From positions 79,177,267 through 79,241,266 of the forward strand of contig OX352761.1 of the NCBI GenBank assembly GCA_947095585.1: 64,000 nucleotides of DNA, in the 5' to 3' direction. The translations under genes were made by a program, and so were the position numbers. Within the stretch, counting starts at the first letter, position 1, and each line of letters opens with the position of its first letter. This DNA comes from Nephrocerus scutellatus. Lineage: Eukaryota; Arthropoda; Insecta; Diptera; Pipunculidae. The notes below the pieces were generated by a model that searched no databases, was not told where the DNA came from, and saw only the letters and a list, made by a program, of their open reading frames with translations. Below are positions 1 to 9,589 of the stretch, piece after piece.

Positions 1-850
1 TCCTAAAGGAGGAAGGAATTAAATTTTTCATTCCTAGCAAAATGGTTGACGTGATAAGTTTAGATGCTTCATCAGCATTATTGTTGGAAAAACAGGTTGA
101 CCAAACAAACGAGCTATAAAATTGATTCAGCAGGTCCCAGTTAGCATTTTTGAAGTGCAAGAGAAAACCTTTACAATTAGGCTCTAGAAGTGCTGGGGTA
201 ACTGAAAATTTGACTGTAACCAGAGCGTGGCCGGAAAGTCCTAATGGAGCAGATAAATCAGTTGAATATTTCTCTGGCATAGCAGTTAGAAATAAATCTA
301 GAAGGTGAGGTGAATGAACGGTAATATCAGGATACCTAGTTGGCTTATCGACGAGTTGAGTAAGAAGATTAATATTTGAAAATAGTTCTGCGGTTTCACG
401 TGTTCGATCTCTTCCATTCGAAAAGGTCAACCAAGTATCATTGTGGACATTGAAATCGCTTAAGACTACCAATTCCGATATCCGATGGTAAATCTTGTCT
501 ATCGTTTCCGATAAATAGTCAAATTCATTACTACGGTCATCAGGTGACAAATTAGGACTACGATATAGGGAATAAATAAACATGAAATGGTTTGAAATTT
601 GAATTTCAATCCATAACGTATTGAAAAGGGGATTACTGTTAGGAACAATAAAATTAGAAAACCAACAGATATCATCTCGAAAGAAAAGAATAATCGCTCG
701 ATGCGGAACCAATTAGTCGACACGAGAATACCCCGGACATTGAAAATCATTTGGGGTGCCCATATAAGAAACCTGTGTTTCACTTAAACTAAGAACGGCA
801 GGTTTATTCGCATCAAGATGTTAAAATTTCCTTTGAAGCCACGAATATTT
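1..850 (-). pseudogene. LINE-A endonuclease fragment (Jockey-like non-LTR retrotransposon)
   Basis: Read on the minus strand, this stretch encodes pieces of an apurinic-type (EEP) endonuclease that nicks target DNA for LINE insertion. Visible in order are an S-E-T-Q motif near 789-773, Y-R-S-P-N-L-S near 567-540, S-D-F-N-V-H near 461-441 (the family's usual G/S-D-F-N-A-H) and S-G-H near 237-222, where a catalytic S-D-H would be expected, so the D is lost. It then runs into the linker (A-N-W-D-L-L-N-Q-F) that precedes RT and leaves the window at position 1. A stop codon in the first third and frame breaks make it a pseudogene. The linker is the same as in the plus-strand copy at 43690, so they are one family. 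The exact LINE clade is inferred. Confidence 0.7.
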
Positions 851-1039
851 GTGAAATGAATTTTAAAATGAGAATAAAATAAAATCAAAAATTTAAAATA
901 ATAACGATAACAAGAATTTTAACAAACCAACCATTCAACAGTGAAACGTAACGGGTTCGTCCTTGTCCTTGTTGTCCCAACAAATCAGTCATTTTTTTCT
1001 TGTTACACCGTTGTGAAATATCCCTTTAATGTGAAATAT

Positions 1040-2270
1040 TTCTTGCACCGGTCAGAAGTCACAGATAAGAGATCATTAATAAAAATGAGAAAGAGTGTTG
1101 GGTACAAAACAGAGCCCTAGGGAACGCCAGCATTTAAGAGATGTACTTTAGACATGAAACCGTCCAAAAGATAGCTTCTAATCCAAGGCATTTTGGACAA
1201 AAGAGCTTGATGCCGAACTCTGTCAAATGCCTAAGAAATATCGAGTGCAACAGCTTTTCTTTCGCCAAATTGATCCAAAGACCGGTTCCACTGTTCGGTG
1301 AGATATACCATCAACTCACCAGTAGAACGTTGCCCACGAAATCCGTACTGCTGGTCACTAAGAATTTCTTTGGTTTCAAGATATTTCATGAGCTGAAAAT
1401 TGATCAGCGTTTCCATGACTTTAGAAAGAATGAATGATGTAAGCTATGGGTCGGTACGAAGAAGGAGACGATGGCTCTCCTTTTTTGGGTATGGGCTGGA
1501 CAAAGGCTGTTTTCAAACTTCTCGGAAAGAGTCGCGAAGAACAGGATAGATGGAAAAGCTGGTAATGCCAGGTTGGAAGAACACCCCTTCAGAACTAATG
1601 GGGAAATACCATCTGGCCCAGCGGATTTGTGAGTGTTGACATCGTTTAAAACTCTAGGAACTGCACGGATACGAATGAATATCTGTGGTGCAGACGGCAG
1701 CAAACAGATAAGCCTTGTCTATAGAGCTGACAACTGGTATGTCATTATAAATGAGCGTTGGAATTGACGACAAGGCTGTATTTTTGATTCTTTTCACGAA
1801 TGACCAAAAATGTTTACTACCTTTGGCACATTGTTGTTGTTGTAGTAGCTCCTGCAGGTCTGTTAAACCTGTTGCTGAGTTGATGACTTTTGGTCCAGTG
1901 TGTGAAACACTGGAGTCCTTTCGTTGCATAGAACCGATCGTCGTAGAAAGGTTGAGACATTGTAGTATTTTTTGCCTCAGTTTTTGATCGTATGCGAATT
2001 TGACTCGCCGAAGATAGGCAGTGCAATCATTTCTAAATCGTTTAAAATTTGTTCGGTATTCCTCAGTAGGGTTTGCTTTGTAAAACCGAAAGCATACCTC
2101 TCTAATCCTAGAAGCATCTTTACAGCTCGAATCATACGATACATCCCCCTTTGGTTTGACAGACTTATTCCTAGAGTGGATAAAGTCTCTCATACCTATT
2201 AGGATGATGTTTGTGATTGCGAAATAATAGTGACCAGTTAATGCCGTCCTAATTGACTTTCTCGTATTGA
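1040..2270 (-). pseudogene. LINE-A reverse transcriptase fragment, second copy
   Basis: On the minus strand, from 2270 downwards, this encodes the pre-RT linker (I-L-I-G-M-R-D-F-I near 2200, then K-P-K-G-D-V, A-Y-L-R-R-V-K-F-A-Y) followed by N-terminal RT blocks: T-H-K-S-A-G-P-D-G-I-S near 1640, Q-Y-G-F-R-G-Q-R-S-T-G near 1350-1310 and A-V-A-L-D-I-S near 1250-1230. The G-V-P-Q-G block is reached near 1120, but its Q codon is TAG (1117-1119). Reading frame changes at about 1700 and 1400 and loss of the catalytic FADD block show that it is dead. The RT then stops and an AT-rich spacer separates it from the endonuclease fragment at 1-850, which belongs to a different copy in the same orientation. 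Confidence 0.75.
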
Positions 2271-2884
2271 CATCTGAGTTAGGGCTTTTGTAAAGGATGT
2301 GTATGTTACGCTCCTATAATTATATTTTGAGCCATATGATAATTAACGTTCTCAAGAAGTTCAATTTTGATGGACCTGATGATTTCACTATTATTTTTAT
2401 GACATAAAAAAAGAAGAACGTTTTTCATCTGAGAAAACCACGTAACGCCATTGTTCTTTCCAAGTCATAGGCCTACGTACCAGACGAAATTCCACAAACT
2501 CCACACAGCTGCATTGTGCAACTAGTTTCGCCAGGAAATATTGGCTTAATTTGTATTAGCTTTAGTTTCCAGTTGATCAAAAAAGAGGAGGTTTCCCATT
2601 CAGCAAAAATTTTTCCAACATTTGACGAAACCTTGTTTCTGTATAAAATCTCTATGCAAAGTTTGAACGCTATCAAATGAACAGTATGGAAACGTATAAA
2701 GGACATACTTATCTTCATACATTAAGTTTTTAATTTTTATCAATATATTTTTTTAAATATTTTTAGTTTTTGGTTTTGTTATGATTCAAAAAAGAAAAAA
2801 AAATCATCTGAAGTATCTACAGGAGTAATATATCTCTTCAGTTAATTTAGTTGCTCAATTTTTAACTGAAGTTGAGATAGAGAG
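2271..2884. other. AT-rich stretch, nothing recognised
   Basis: No coding similarity, repeat or terminal motif that I can support. Short open frames here are at the length expected by chance. Confidence 0.6.
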
Positions 2885-3216
2885 TTGTCAACATTAGTTC
2901 TACTGACATCATCTTAGGCATTAGTCGTACAGATCGAAACGACTGGTTTGATGACGAATGTAAGCTAGCGACTGAAAGTAAGAATGTTGCGTACCGAATA
3001 TAAAGAGCTTAGAATATATGAAAAAAACAGTTCACCGGCGAAGCAGTCTGGAAGAAGAATATCGTCCGTGAACTAGAACAGTACAGAGAGCGAGGACTGC
3101 ACCAGGCGCGGAAGTTCTACCAAAGAGTCCACGGTATGATGCAATATACACCGCGTTGCACATACTGCTAACACAAAGAGGGTAATCAAATCACCGATCT
3201 CAAAGGCTTCTTAGAG

Positions 3217-3771
3217 TCCCCGCACACTAGAGACTTTCTGTCGGCCGATAGTTTGAATGAGTATGAACATGTATGCAAGTGCGCAGACACAACGATTTGG
3301 TATCGGCCGATAAATAAGTTGAATGTGCGACACAATTGCGTTTCAACTTTGTCAAACTAAAGTATCGGCAAACTATCGCTAACTGCTTAATCAGTATGGC
3401 GCTCTACCACGCGCGCACACTTGCGATTTTTTAGTCGGCCGACTCAATAATTCAGTAATGCCTGAAACACAAACACCCTTCAGCGACATTTGGTCTATTC
3501 TTTTATTCACTCGGTGTACTCCGGGTAACTTTACTCGCTCGGTCGAATATTAATTTTAAAATTTTTTTTCATAAAAACTCTACCCCAGAGCGCGCTCGAG
3601 CGAAAGGAAAACAAAAACGACATAAATAGCACACCGTTTGAGAATAGACGACCGACTGTTGCCAGTGTGCGCACTCACCACCAACCCGACTGTTTAATCG
3701 GCACAGTGTGCGCACTAGCAGCCCAACACGACCACTATCGGCCGATAAAAAAGTCTCTAGTGTGCGGGGAC
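3217..3771. mobile_element. MITE with ~36-bp terminal inverted repeats and 8-bp target duplication
   Basis: The ends are inverted copies: the left starts TCCCCGCACACTAGAGAC and the right, reverse-complemented, gives the same 18 bases, after which both continue through TCGGCCGATAGT with a few changes. TCTTAGAG flanks both sides (3209-3216 and 3772-3779). Removing one copy plus the insert restores the RTE sequence seen in sibling copies, which proves the insertion. A palindromic TATCGGCCGATA-type motif recurs at both ends and inside (about 3243, 3301, 3432, 3738). There is no coding capacity, so it is non-autonomous. The 8-bp duplication points to a hAT- or P-like transposase, but a 5-bp duplication (CTTAG) with longer ends fits equally, so the superfamily is open. 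Confidence 0.85.
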
Positions 3772-3803
3772 TCTTAGAGCGATGGGCAGAGCACTTTCAT
3801 TAG

Positions 3804-4240
3804 TTGCTAAATAGCCAGCTAACTGAGAAAATGGAGACTTCTCCAATTACCGAAGACCACACTATGCTGCCGCCACCGAACATAGAAAAAGTTGGCAGAG
3901 CGATAAATCGGCTTAAAAATAATAAGGCCCCGGGATCTGATGGGATCCCAGCGGAACTGATAAAAATAGGAGGACCAACATTACACCAAGCAATTCATGA
4001 AATTATAGTGCAAGTATGGGAAGAGGAAGAAGCTATGCCAGAAGACTGGCGAAGAGGCATCCTGTGCCCTATACATAAGAAGAGAGATGCAGCAATTATC
4101 GTGGTATAACGTTGTTGAGTACCGCGTATAAGATTTTCTCCTCTATCCTTCAAGACAGGATAGCCCCATACGCTAAAGTCATCATTGGTCCACCAGTGTG
4201 GCTTTATCCCAGGCAAATCAACAACTGATCAAATTTACAC
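3804..4240 (+). pseudogene. RTE-a reverse transcriptase, N-terminal blocks
   Basis: An open frame of about 100 codons gives the RTE RT entry motif: N-K-A-P-G-S-D-G-I-P-A-E-L-I (about residues 41-54), then E-D-W-R-R-G and P-I-H-K-K-R-D. A frameshift at about 4100 follows, and the next RT block (Q-C-G-F-I-P-G-K-S-T-T-D-Q-I) is read in another frame near 4190-4240. The palm domain with the YADD catalytic pair is absent, so the fragment is inactive. The MITE just upstream breaks the connection with the linker. Confidence 0.75.
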
Positions 4241-4309
4241 CCTAAGGCAGGCGATGGAAAGTTGGAAAGGACAACAACAGCTTGGTTGTAGTGGTGTGTT
4301 AGAAGGAAA

Positions 4310-4450
4310 GCCAAAAGCCCATGGAGCTCTCCCGTGGTACTTGTCGAAAAGAAAGATGGTTCAACAAGATTTTGTGTGGACTATCGAAAACTGGAAAACT
4401 GAATGATGTCACCAAGAAGGATAGTTATCCATTACCACTACCACGTATAG
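4310..4450 (+). pseudogene. Scrap of a Ty3/gypsy reverse transcriptase
   Basis: Forty-odd codons read [16 protein letters not shown], then F-C-V-D-Y-R-K-L, then after a frame change [13 protein letters not shown]. This is the signature N-terminal RT block of Ty3/gypsy elements. The frame change comes from an 8-bp direct duplication (GAAAACTG twice) near 4390-4405. It abuts the RTE RT scrap with no recognisable element ends, so it is a shuffled fragment. It does not match the CsRn1-like RT at 15735-16247 in wording and probably comes from another gypsy family. Confidence 0.75.
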
Positions 4451-5880
4451 TCGTTTTCGTGATGAATGCTTTGCAAATAGAACGCTAAACCAAAACCAAA
4501 TTTGACAAGACCAACAAAATGAGAAATAAGTCTGCTTGCTCACCAACATGCTGAGAGAAAAAATATTACCACAAAAGGCCAAAAATTAGTTAAAAAATAT
4601 GTATGAAACAAAAAAGCCTTTTTGGTTATTCTATTTGAATGTGGGTACCCTTTTTGCGAATAAAATCAGCGTTCAACTGTTTTTTAAATGCTGCCAAATA
4701 ATTGACTTAGTACCCGTTGTTATTCTTCAAATTAGATGGTTGCGAATTTTTTAGTTTCTTTCTGTGGAAAAGCAAGCTGCCTACAACATAACTCAACTAA
4801 TTAATCAATTCAGTACTTCTTATATAATAAATTTTGTGAAAATTTCGTTGTGCTAATTTTATTATTTTATTTTAACAATTTTATCAACCAATCACTTCAG
4901 CGAGTTCTACTTACGCATGCCTGGTGATCCGCAAATTTGCAGTTTTAATAAATTTGAATACTGAAGCTCGTCGAATAATAGCAGCAAACATAATTCTGCA
5001 AGAAATAAATTTATGAATCACATCGATTGAACATTGAAGTATTGAACTTTCACTGGAAAACTATAGCTTTTAATCTCAACTGACAGGAAAATATAAATGT
5101 CACAATAGCATTGTTCGCTTATACTTATGTTAATTTTTTTTTTCGTAAAACTATACCATAGATTCACACTCGACCGCAGAACTTTTCAAAAAGGAAATCG
5201 AACACGAACACATTTTTTTGTTGCATGTGTTGTTGTTGTGCTAGTATAAAGAGTAGTAAATCTCCCAAAATATCAAGAGCTGTTTAAGCTCTACGGTAGA
5301 AACGTTTTGAAGGAAAACGAACAACTTGAAAGCCAAAAAAAATCTGGGGCAGAGTTTTACGAAAAAAAATTTAACATTAATATTTCAAAAATTCACTATT
5401 TCAAAACAGTCGTCTACATTTAATTAATGGGACTTTCGTTTGATGAAAAAATAATCACAAGTGAAAAAAACAACACTGAATGTCACAAAATTGCATTCGT
5501 TTTGTTCGTTTGATTTAATATAATGCAATAAGTGCAGTTCCAGGGTAAAATTTATGTAGTATTTTTTTTTGTTTTAGAAATCTGCGCTCATGCTCAAATT
5601 TTTCGAATAAACGAACACGAAAGCCGAGAATCTTTTGTTTACATTGTTTTGTTGATCTACCGTAGAAAAAACGAACAACTTGACAGCCAAAAAATCAATC
5701 TGAACCAAATTTTTTTTAAAAAAAAACGACATTAATATTCATGGTTTTTTGACCGAGCAAACTTTTCTAGCTACACACCCCAACAAAAAACTGTTATGTG
5801 CTGAACTCACTCACTGACTCACTGAAAACCTACCTGTTTCGCTCGACGTGACTTTCATTCCCATGATCGTGAAGCCACGC
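4451..5880. other. Non-coding AT-rich region with dispersed short repeats
   Basis: No gene is seen. Two related blocks occur at about 5290-5390 and 5655-5740 (shared words ACGAACAACTTGA, AGCCAAAAAA, ACATTAATATT). A motif like TTCGTAAAACTCTGCCCC occurs on the minus strand near 5340-5370, on the plus strand near 5146-5170, and inside the MITE near 3568-3590. These look like remnants of DNA-transposon ends. The open frame at 5532-5735 is low-complexity and not convincing. Confidence 0.45.
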
Positions 5881-5979
5881 TCTAAAGTAACTACAAGAGC
5901 AAATTATCTTTTCAATTATTGTTAGCAACAAATAAACAAATTAATTGAAAAGATATTTTGCTCTTGCAGTTACTTTAGA
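5881..5979. repeat. Inverted repeat (hairpin), 38-bp arms
   Basis: The arm at 5881-5918 (starts TCTAAAGTAACTACAAGAGC) is the reverse complement of 5942-5979 with two mismatches over 38 bp, around a 23-base loop. No target duplication or element end is evident. Confidence 0.85.
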
Positions 5980-6109
5980 TTTAGACTCTAAAGTAGGAAT
6001 ATAGGTAGTATATAGGTTTTGTCAAATATGTGTTTTAAGGAATTTAAGGATTTTGAATGATGATCAAACTTCCGTTTTAGCTGGCGTACGCCCATAAAAA
6101 AGTACGGGC

Positions 6110-7660
6110 GTGTAGAAGTAATTACCACCTTTTATTTCATACCAATATTTGGGCCCGCCCACTTTTGAACACGCCCCCTGCAGAACTTTAATGTGAAAGT
6201 CATTTTTTGGCTCTAACTCTGTCGAGGGGGGTTGGATAGGATCAAATTTTTTATAGGAAGGAAGGTATTTTTATTTCCTTTTATATGATACAAATTAACC
6301 CCCTAACATCCATCAAACCACTTAGAAAAATGCATTTTTCAAAAAAGTGCTCAAAGCATTAAAACCCCCTCTCTCCTTGAGGGGGAATTTCCGAGAAACA
6401 AGATTGCTGTTTTTGAAGTCTGCTCAATAAGGGCTTTCAGATCGGGGGGGGGGGGGGGGTCTAAAAGCCGTAACTCTATTTTCCCTAAAACGCACTTTAG
6501 CCAGCCAAATAAAAGGTGAAAATTAGGTCTAAACAGCCATGTCATTTTTATGAGCGTGGTCCAATTTAAACGGAAGGTAGGTCAACATATACTCACTTCA
6601 TATAATTGAGTTTTTTCATACAAAAAGATACGATGATGGGATTCCACTGCTCAATTAGTTTATATTCAGAAATGAGTTTTTTCTTTTAAAATCGTGTTCA
6701 AATATTATGGACACTGTAAGATATTGTGCGCTCAATTAATTTATATTTAGATATGCGTTTTTTGTAAATAATGGACACACTGTTCAAAGCAGTGCGCTCA
6801 ATTAATTCATATTTAGATAGGATCTTTTCCTTTTAAAAGGCTCTTTTGTAAATTATTGACACACTGTAAAATACAGTGCGCCCAATTAATTTATATTAAA
6901 ACAGGAGTTTTTTCTTTTAAAATGAGTTTTTCTATATTATGGACACACTGTAAAATACAATGCGCTCTAGTTTATATTTAGATTGCATATGGATTAATTT
7001 ATATTTGGTTTATCTGCAATTTCATATAATTGAGTTTTTCCCATACAATTACAGGTGTTATATGGCAAACTACAGTATAGGTTTTTGGAGATTTTGACCT
7101 TCTGATACCCCTCACATGAAAGCTCTTATTGAGCAGATTTTGAAAATCACAATCTTGTTTATGAGAGAGGGGCATCCAAAGTTTCGATTTTTTTTCAGAA
7201 AAACTCATTTTTCTAAATTATTTGAAGATGCTTTAGGGGTTAATTGGTAACAAGTGAAAGGTAATATAGGTAAGTATCAATAAAAAAAAATAGGATCAAT
7301 CGAACCATCCTTGCCAGCAGTAGAGCCAAAAAACTGTTTTTTCCGTAGAAGCACAAAAGGGGAGTTCGTAAAAGTGGGCGGGTCCTAAGTATTGGTTTCA
7401 AATGAAAGATGATAATTAGGTCTGAAAAAAAACCAAAACTTTAGATGCCTATCCCACCTTAACGCCCCCCGAAAACAAGATGGCGATCTGCTCAGTTGGG
7501 GTTTTCATGGGAGGTGTGTCCGAAAGCCCAAATCTCCGAAAACCTATACTGTAGTTTGCCATATAATACCTGTTTTTGTATGGGAAAAACTTAATTATAT
7601 GAAATAACACTCAATTATATGAAATTGCACATAAACCAAATACAAATTAATCCAGCAAAA
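6110..7660. repeat. Large imperfect foldback structure with internal tandem repeats
   Basis: About 6110-6480 reappears, diverged and in reverse complement, at about 7090-7440. Shared blocks include GGGCCCGCCCACTTTT versus its inverse with AAAAGTGGGCGGG, TTTTTTGGCTCTA, AACAAGATTG and CTGCTCAATAAG. Better-conserved arms of about 110 bp lie at 6987-7100 and 7525-7656, both carrying CAAACTACAGTATAGGTTTT in inverse orientation. There are no coding features; frames at 6351-6545 and 6999-7208 are parts of the arms. This is likely a foldback-type DNA transposon or nested MITEs; no clean target duplication could be fixed. A run of 16 G lies at 6444-6459. Confidence 0.65.
6645..6990. repeat. Degenerate tandem repeat, ~75-90-bp units
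   Basis: Four to five diverged units each contain GTGCGCTCAATTAATTTATATTTAGAT or a close variant split by changes, a T-rich block with TTTTAAAA, and ATTATGGACACACTGT. They sit between the arms of the foldback structure. Confidence 0.7.
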
Positions 7661-7679
7661 ATACCGTTGAACCTATACT

Positions 7680-8690
7680 GGAGATACATCCCGGTGTCCG
7701 GTCCTGGACTCCCACAAAAAATCTCTATACCGGTCCCGATTTCGAGCCGATGTCATCCAGTTTGGCATCCCTAAGCTTTGGGCGTCCTGGTCTACGCCAT
7801 CCTTCCCACGTAGGCTTAGCCGGCCTCGCTGTCGTGTTCCTACCGCAAAGGACTTTCCGAGCAGGATCCTCTTCTTACATGTGAGCTAGGTGTCTTGCCC
7901 ACCGGAACCTAACGAGCTTAATTCTCTTCACGATGTCGACATCGTAGTAACGCTCGTAGATCTCATCATTATAGAGTCTCCGGAATCGTCCTTCCTCACA
8001 TATAGGGCAAAAAATTCTCCGTAAGATTTTTCTCTCGAACGCGGCTAAGGGTCGAATGCTTTTTTCTAAGCACCCAAGTCTCGGATCCATATGTAAGTAC
8101 TGGTATGACCATTGTCTTATATACCTGCAGCTTGAATGTTATGGTTAAGTTCGTGGATTTGAAGAGTCTTGACAGACTATAGTAGGCTCTGTTGGCTCTA
8201 AGAAACCGTGCGCGTATTTCTGGTTTAATGCTTTTATCAGCTGCTACAGTCGACCCGAGATAATTAAAGGAATGCACTACTTCAAATTCGCGCTCCACTA
8301 TTTTAATTGAGGGACCAGCCCGTTGGTTTCTACCAACGATTCCAATGTCGTCTGCGTATGCCAGTATCTGCATGGACTTATAGAGGATGTTTCTCTCGCC
8401 GTTACGTCAGAGTCTCAGATTACTTTCTCCAACTCCATTTTTAAGAGGACGCAGGCCAGTCCATCCCCTTGTCGGAGCCCGTTATAGATCTTGAATGGGC
8501 TTGATCTCTATCCAGACATTTTTACTTGGCTTATAACATTGGTCATGGTCAACCTACATACTCGTGTCAGTTTATTTGGGATGCCAAATTCTCTAATGGC
8601 TTTATAAAGTTCTACTCTGGCTATGCTATCATAAGCGGCTTTATAGTCTAGAAAAAGGTGGTCTCGTAAAGTTTGAACCTATATGAATTT
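7680..8690 (-). pseudogene. RTE-type LINE 3' half (RTE-b)
   Basis: On the minus strand this gives the middle and end of an RTE RT: D-Y-K-A-A-Y-D-S-I near 8650, then G-L-R-Q-G-D-G-L-A-C near 8470. After the frame at 8373-7996 it gives A-Y-A-D-D-I-G-I-V-G (the catalytic YADD pair, near 8365), F-E-V-V-H-S-F-N-Y-L-G-S-T-V, and the thumb block Y-G-S-E-T-W-V-L-R-K near 8090. It ends in the family's 3' tail (reverse complement of CCGGTCCTGGACTCCC near 7705), which also ends the copy at 15480. Frame changes near 8380 and 8000 and a stop in V-K-M-S-G disable it. Confidence 0.8.
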
Positions 8691-8799
8691 TTCCATCAAC
8701 TACCAAAGGGTGTATATCTGATCATTGATAATTGTTTATGGCAACAAAAAATAAAACCGAAAAAAAACAAAAAAAAAAAGTAGTAAGCATTTTTTCAAT

Positions 8800-9300
8800 T
8801 GTTGTGTACATACCACATACTACGCAGCGAATATGGGTCATCGTCGATCGGGCGTTTACCCCAAAATAATTTATTAGCATAAGTTGCACAATAATATTCA
8901 ATTAATGTGTACATACTACATACTACGCAGCGAATATAGGTCACCGTCGATCGGACGTTTACCCCGAAATAATTTATTAGCATAAGTTGCATATTAATTT
9001 AGCATTTATTATTAGTAAGCATAAATTGCATCGGACGTTTAAGTTGCACAATGATTTAGCATTTATTCTTAGTAAGCATAAATTGCACAATAACAATTTA
9101 GCCTAGCTTAAGTAAATTATTAGTAATTAAGTAAGCAAAATAAATTGTATAAATAGTTAGGAAATTTGCATACTAAAATCAGAACAAATTACCAATTCAA
9201 AAGTATTGTTTTCAATTACATATAATCAATTAGTTATCCCCCTACCCAAGGTAAGGTGACTATTTTTTATTCCAACTGCAAGGAGCACTTTCTACAAACA
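8800..9300 (+). mobile_element. BEL/Pao LTR (solo 5' LTR with leader)
   Basis: A TG...CA unit (TGTTGTGTACATA at 8800 to CTACAAACA at 9300) sits one base before a perfect tRNA-Tyr-type primer site, which defines its 3' end; the 5' end is inferred. Inside, a ~103-bp segment is tandemly duplicated (8796-8898 and 8899-9001, both with ACTACGCAGCGAATAT and AATAATTTATTAGCATAAGT), followed by shorter echoes of TTAGTAAGCATAAATTGCA. The body of the element is gone: after about 200 bp of leader (9319-9520, no coding seen) an RTE fragment begins. Confidence 0.65.
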
Positions 9301-9301
9301 G

Positions 9302-9318
9302 TGGTCCTTCGAGCCGGA
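9302..9318 (+). promoter_or_regulatory. Primer binding site, tRNA-Tyr type
   Basis: TGGTCCTTCGAGCCGGA is the complement of the 3' end of insect tRNA-Tyr (17 of 17 from memory of the tRNA). It would prime minus-strand DNA synthesis of a BEL/Pao retrotransposon. The same site with one change (GAGACGGA) is at 53731. Confidence 0.8.
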
Positions 9319-9531
9319 CCAATTCAATATTAGACATCCGACCAATACCAACTGAGTTTTGCGAGCCTTAAACCCTGAGGTATTTCTTGGATCAACCTTA
9401 TTGGAATCACACCTTAGGGCAGACTGCTGCCAAAGGTTTAAGTCGAAGGCGTAATAGCCAGGACTAGTGGAGACCAATAAAGGAACATCGGGGCTCATTT
9501 GGAAAGAAAATCCAATTATTCCACAAAGATC

Positions 9532-9589
9532 CTGCCAGTCTACAAAAATACTGCCAGTCTACAAAGATCCTGCCAGTCTACAAAGATCC
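9532..9589. repeat. Three 19-bp tandem repeats
   Basis: CTGCCAGTCTACAAAGATC and two near-identical copies lie head to tail at the junction between the BEL leader and the RTE-c fragment. Confidence 0.9.

Larger units (their letters stand above)
2885..4306 (+). mobile_element. RTE-type LINE fragment (RTE-a), split by a MITE
   Basis: The sequence begins in the linker after the endonuclease (S-R-T-D-R-N-D-W-F-D-D-E-C-K, then the Lys/Arg-rich V-H-R and R-E-L-E-Q-Y-R-E-R-G segment). It continues to E-R-W-A-E-H-F-H near 3780 after the 555-bp MITE, and then to the first RT blocks. It is nearly collinear with the copies at 9590-10830 (minus) and 13816-15480 (plus), which fixes the family as RTE. The 5' part including the endonuclease core and the 3' half of RT are missing. 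Confidence 0.75.

Noticed and set aside
499..783. 94-codon minus-strand frame with apparent membrane segments
   Set aside because: It is an off-frame reading of the LINE-A endonuclease; the S-D-F-N and R-S-P motifs are in another frame of the same strand.
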